Origin: Holophagaceae bacterium
GTDB taxonomy: Bacteria; Acidobacteriota; Holophagae; Holophagales; Holophagaceae
Direction: 5' to 3'
Length of the DNA: 64,000 bases
Assembly: GCA_009783055.1 (NCBI GenBank)
Contig: WRHW01000006.1
Coordinates: forward strand, 1-64,000
Translations under genes and position numbers: made by a program
In this document: piece by piece, positions 61,604 through 64,000 of the stretch
How positions within the stretch are numbered: position 1 is the stretch's first letter
How the letters are laid out: every line of letters begins with the position of its first letter
The notes under the pieces: model-generated
The model's input: only the letters and a program-made list of their open reading frames with translations
What the model was told of the DNA's origin: nothing
The model's database searches: none

Positions 61604-63376
61604 ATGAAAACTTTTTTACAGTCCTTTTTAGGCTCCCTGCTCGCTGTGGTGCTGGCTTTGGCTGGATTTTTTGCTTTTTTTATGATTTTGGTGGCATCTA
61701 TGGGGCCAAAGCCTCCGGTTGTCCCAAGTAAAGCAGTATTGATACTTAACCTAAACCGCGACCTGCTGGATGGTAATTCTGAGGATGACCCTGCGGTAGC
61801 TATTCAAAAGGCTATTGGGGGAGATTTAAGCCAGGATACCCCTCTGCCAATGCTCATTCAGGCTTTAGACAAAGCCTCTGATGACCCAAAAATTTCTGGC
61901 CTTTTTATTACCGGAAATCTAAGAGGAGGCGGGGCCGCGGCACTGCTGGAGCTTCGACAAGCACTGCTCAGATTCGAAAAGAAAAAGAGCGTGATTTCTT
62001 ACAACCAAACTTGGGGGCGCGGAGAGCTATATCTCTGTTCTGGGCTAGGAAAAATAATCGTTAATTCTTTTGGAGCAATAGACATTACTGCACCATCAGC
62101 CAATTTGATGTTTTTTTCAAAAGCGTTTGATAAGTACGGGATTCAGGTTCAAGTCACAAAAGTTGGCAAGTATAAAAGCGCGGTTGAGCCCTTCATCCAA
62201 GACCAGATGAGTGCCGAAAACCGCGAACAGGTGCGGGCTTACCTAGAAGAAATTTGGAATGGCATGGTATCGGAAATCGCAAATGGTCGAAAATTAGAGC
62301 CAGAATATATTCAGCGTTTAGCTAATACTAAAGGGCTTATGAGTGCTATAGAAGCAAAGGATACCAACATAGTTGACCAGTTGGCATACTATGACGAGGT
62401 TCTTGACGAGCTAAAAAAATTGGCTGGAAAAGATGCCACTTCAAAGGACTTTCCACAGATTAGCATTGAAACATACGCCAAGATTCCAACCGCACCCATA
62501 AAGAGTCGCAATAGGATAGCCGTTGTAGTTGCTGAAGGTACGATAGTAGACGGAGAGGGTGGCTCTGGCGAAATTGGTGGTGATAGCCTTGCTAGAGAAT
62601 TGCGCGCATTACGGACGAATAGTAATGTCAAGGCGGTTGTGCTACGTGTAAACAGCCCTGGTGGTAGCGCAATGGCATCAGATGTCATCCTACGCGAAGT
62701 TATTGCCCTCAAAAAGGAAAAGCCTCTGGTTGTTTCTATGGGCAACCTTGCGGCCTCCGGTGGCTACTGGATTTCCACTTATGCCGACTACATCTTTGCA
62801 GAGCCGGGTACACTCACAGGTTCTATTGGTGTTTTCGGAATGTTTCCTAACGCCAAAAAACTAGCAAACAACCACGGAATCACTTTTGATTCTGTTCAGT
62901 TGACAAAAATTGGTAATCCATCACTATTTAGACCTATGAATTCTGAAGAGCAACAGAGGGCACAGGCACTCGTAGATTATGTATACAGCCAGTTTTTAGA
63001 AAAAGTGTCTGATGGTCGAAAAATCAATAACGTCAATGCAGTCCATGAAATCGCTCAAGGACGGGTCTGGACAGGACGGCGCGCAGTGGACTTAAAGTTG
63101 GTTGACGAACTTGGTGGTTTAGATGTGGCGATTGCACATGCGGCCAAGCTAGCAAAAATCGAAGATGACTACCGCGTAGACAAACCAAAGGCTCCACAAT
63201 CTCCTATGGAACGTTTTATGAAAGCCTTTGGCGGTTCTGAAAAGCGCAAGCTGGCAAAAATAGGAACCTTTGACGCTACCAAAAATGAGCTGATGGATGT
63301 AGCTCAGCAATTGCGCTCACTCAATGACCCAAATGGCATTTATGCCCTTGCTCCTATAGGTATTTCTATTAAGTAG
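61604..63376 (+). CDS. sppA: signal peptide peptidase SppA, 67K type
   Basis: A protein of about 590 residues, an inner-membrane serine protease that degrades cleaved signal peptides. One N-terminal transmembrane helix (LLAVVLALAGFFAFFMILV). Two tandem S49 domains as in the 67K form: the first holds the catalytic lysine in QVTKVGKYKSAVEPFIQ, the second the nucleophile serine in MGNLAASGGYWISTYADYIF. LTGSIGVFG follows. GGAG lies 8 nt before ATG 61604; a TTG four codons earlier is less likely. It ends at a strong terminator. Confidence 0.94.
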   Translation: MKTFLQSFLGSLLAVVLALAGFFAFFMILVASMGPKPPVVPSKAVLILNLNRDLLDGNSEDDPAVAIQKAIGGDLSQDTPLPMLIQALDKASDDPKISGLFITGNLRGGGAAALLELRQALLRFEKKKSVISYNQTWGRGELYLCSGLGKIIVNSFGAIDITAPSANLMFFSKAFDKYGIQVQVTKVGKYKSAVEPFIQDQMSAENREQVRAYLEEIWNGMVSEIANGRKLEPEYIQRLANTKGLMSAIEAKDTNIVDQLAYYDEVLDELKKLAGKDATSKDFPQISIETYAKIPTAPIKSRNRIAVVVAEGTIVDGEGGSGEIGGDSLARELRALRTNSNVKAVVLRVNSPGGSAMASDVILREVIALKKEKPLVVSMGNLAASGGYWISTYADYIFAEPGTLTGSIGVFGMFPNAKKLANNHGITFDSVQLTKIGNPSLFRPMNSEEQQRAQALVDYVYSQFLEKVSDGRKINNVNAVHEIAQGRVWTGRRAVDLKLVDELGGLDVAIAHAAKLAKIEDDYRVDKPKAPQSPMERFMKAFGGSEKRKLAKIGTFDATKNELMDVAQQLRSLNDPNGIYALAPIGISIK

Positions 63377-63405
63377 AGGGATGTTTTGTAGAGAGCAATT
63401 ATTTG

Positions 63406-63436
63406 TCGCGCCCCTAAAAGCGGCGCGATTTTTTTA
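63406..63436 (+). terminator. rho-independent terminator after sppA
   Basis: A 7-bp GC-rich stem (TCGCGCC / GGCGCGA) with a 9-nt loop, followed by a run of seven T. It lies 30 bp after the sppA stop. Confidence 0.9.
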
Positions 63437-63451
63437 GTTTTGGTCACGTTT

Positions 63452-64000
63452 ATGAGTCTTCCAAGATTTTTCATACCAGATTTGATCCAGCTTACGGAAA
63501 ACCAGACACTGCTCCTGGATGGTGCGCAGACAAAACACATATCTGTGCTCAGACTTCACCTCGGAGATTGTCTGGAAATAATATTTCCAAATGGAATCTG
63601 GCGAGGCGAACTTGCAAGTATTGATAATAACAAAGCGACAATCAGGTTAGTGGCACCGATACATGAAGATAGAGAAGCCCCCATAAAAATTTATGCCTAC
63701 CTGCCAATCACGGCTCAATTGAGCCTCTGGGACGAGTTTCTGCCTGGGGCGGTTGAACTTGGCACCACTATTTTTCAGCCCGTGATATATGAGAGGAGCC
63801 AGTACAACAAAAGTAAAGTAGAGAGGCGAATGGATCGTTGGAGAAAAATTGTTCAATCTGCATGTGAACAATCTCATCGCAGTCGCATACCAGATTTGCT
63901 AATGCCAGTGCCACTAGAATCATTACATTCTCTGGATATAAAACAACGCTGGGTAGCCTACGAGCTAATGACCGCAGGCCCCAATCCGGAACTAACTCTA
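63452..64000 (+). CDS. rsmE: 16S rRNA (uracil-1498-N3)-methyltransferase RsmE (partial)
   Basis: An open frame from ATG 63452 runs off the right edge after 183 codons. It begins SLPRFFIPDLIQLTENQTLL with a PUA-like N-terminal domain (QTKHISVLRLHLGDCLEIIF), then the start of the SPOUT domain: KIYAYLPITAQLSLWDEFLP, AVELGTTIFQPVIYERSQYN, RWRKIVQSACEQSHRSRIP. These match RsmE, which methylates U1498 of 16S rRNA. No clear ribosome site precedes the ATG. The SAM-binding knot lies beyond the window. Confidence 0.92.
   Translation, partial: MSLPRFFIPDLIQLTENQTLLLDGAQTKHISVLRLHLGDCLEIIFPNGIWRGELASIDNNKATIRLVAPIHEDREAPIKIYAYLPITAQLSLWDEFLPGAVELGTTIFQPVIYERSQYNKSKVERRMDRWRKIVQSACEQSHRSRIPDLLMPVPLESLHSLDIKQRWVAYELMTAGPNPELTL

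Overview
The window is an AT-leaning chromosomal segment of a Gram-negative bacterium whose phylum I cannot name from sequence alone. Lipid A/LPS genes (waaA, lpxD), Lgt, two OmpA-domain proteins and type IV pilus motor genes show an outer membrane and twitching-type pili. A rubredoxin-containing rubrerythrin and a membrane pyrophosphatase suit an anaerobe or microaerophile. An unusual number of peptidases (two M24, S9, M29, M28, PepD, SppA, a large HEGGH protein) and a formiminotransferase-cyclodeaminase suggest a peptide- and amino-acid-degrading lifestyle; this is inference. Layout: 1-173 is the tail of a chemotaxis receptor. 594-3055 is a small defence island: HEPN/MNT, HicAB, a YoeB-type pair whose toxin carries an in-frame TGA, and an AbiEii remnant. 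3.5-26.4 kb is mostly housekeeping: waaA, an OmpA protein, M24 and S9 peptidases, rarD, clpS-clpA, a pseudouridine synthase, lgt, lpxD, ettA, a PHP protein, an M29 peptidase, an ABC exporter half, a deaminase and rng. 26.6-33.8 kb is a type III-like restriction-modification locus whose mod and res genes are separated by DUF2442, a RelB-like antitoxin and a second MNT gene. 33.9-43.4 kb carries an NlpC/P60 lipoprotein, a zinc-finger/GYF-like protein, pilC, pilT, pilB, holB and tmk, all on the minus strand. 43.6-48.6 kb holds a GH13 homologue lacking key catalytic residues and a 1189-residue putative metallopeptidase. 48.6-64 kb holds ftcD, a coupled kinase-TonB/OmpA-lipoprotein pair, M28, pepD, queA, hppA, rubrerythrin, sppA and partial rsmE. 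The most striking feature is a set of interspersed multi-hairpin elements (called here A, B, C and D). Full elements are about 110-470 bp. In A, B and D one end carries a terminal motif and the other end carries that motif doubled into a palindrome. Between copies, stem bases change in compensating pairs. Copies sit exactly at gene 3' ends and supply stop codons for waaA, lgt, the PHP gene, res, tmk and nearly the OmpA lipoprotein. One copy interrupts a transposase remnant. One 147-bp copy sits in frame inside an MNT nucleotidyltransferase gene and adds 49 codons, in the manner of the Rickettsia palindromic elements. I regard this as the best candidate for something undescribed. No tRNA, rRNA or CRISPR array was seen.
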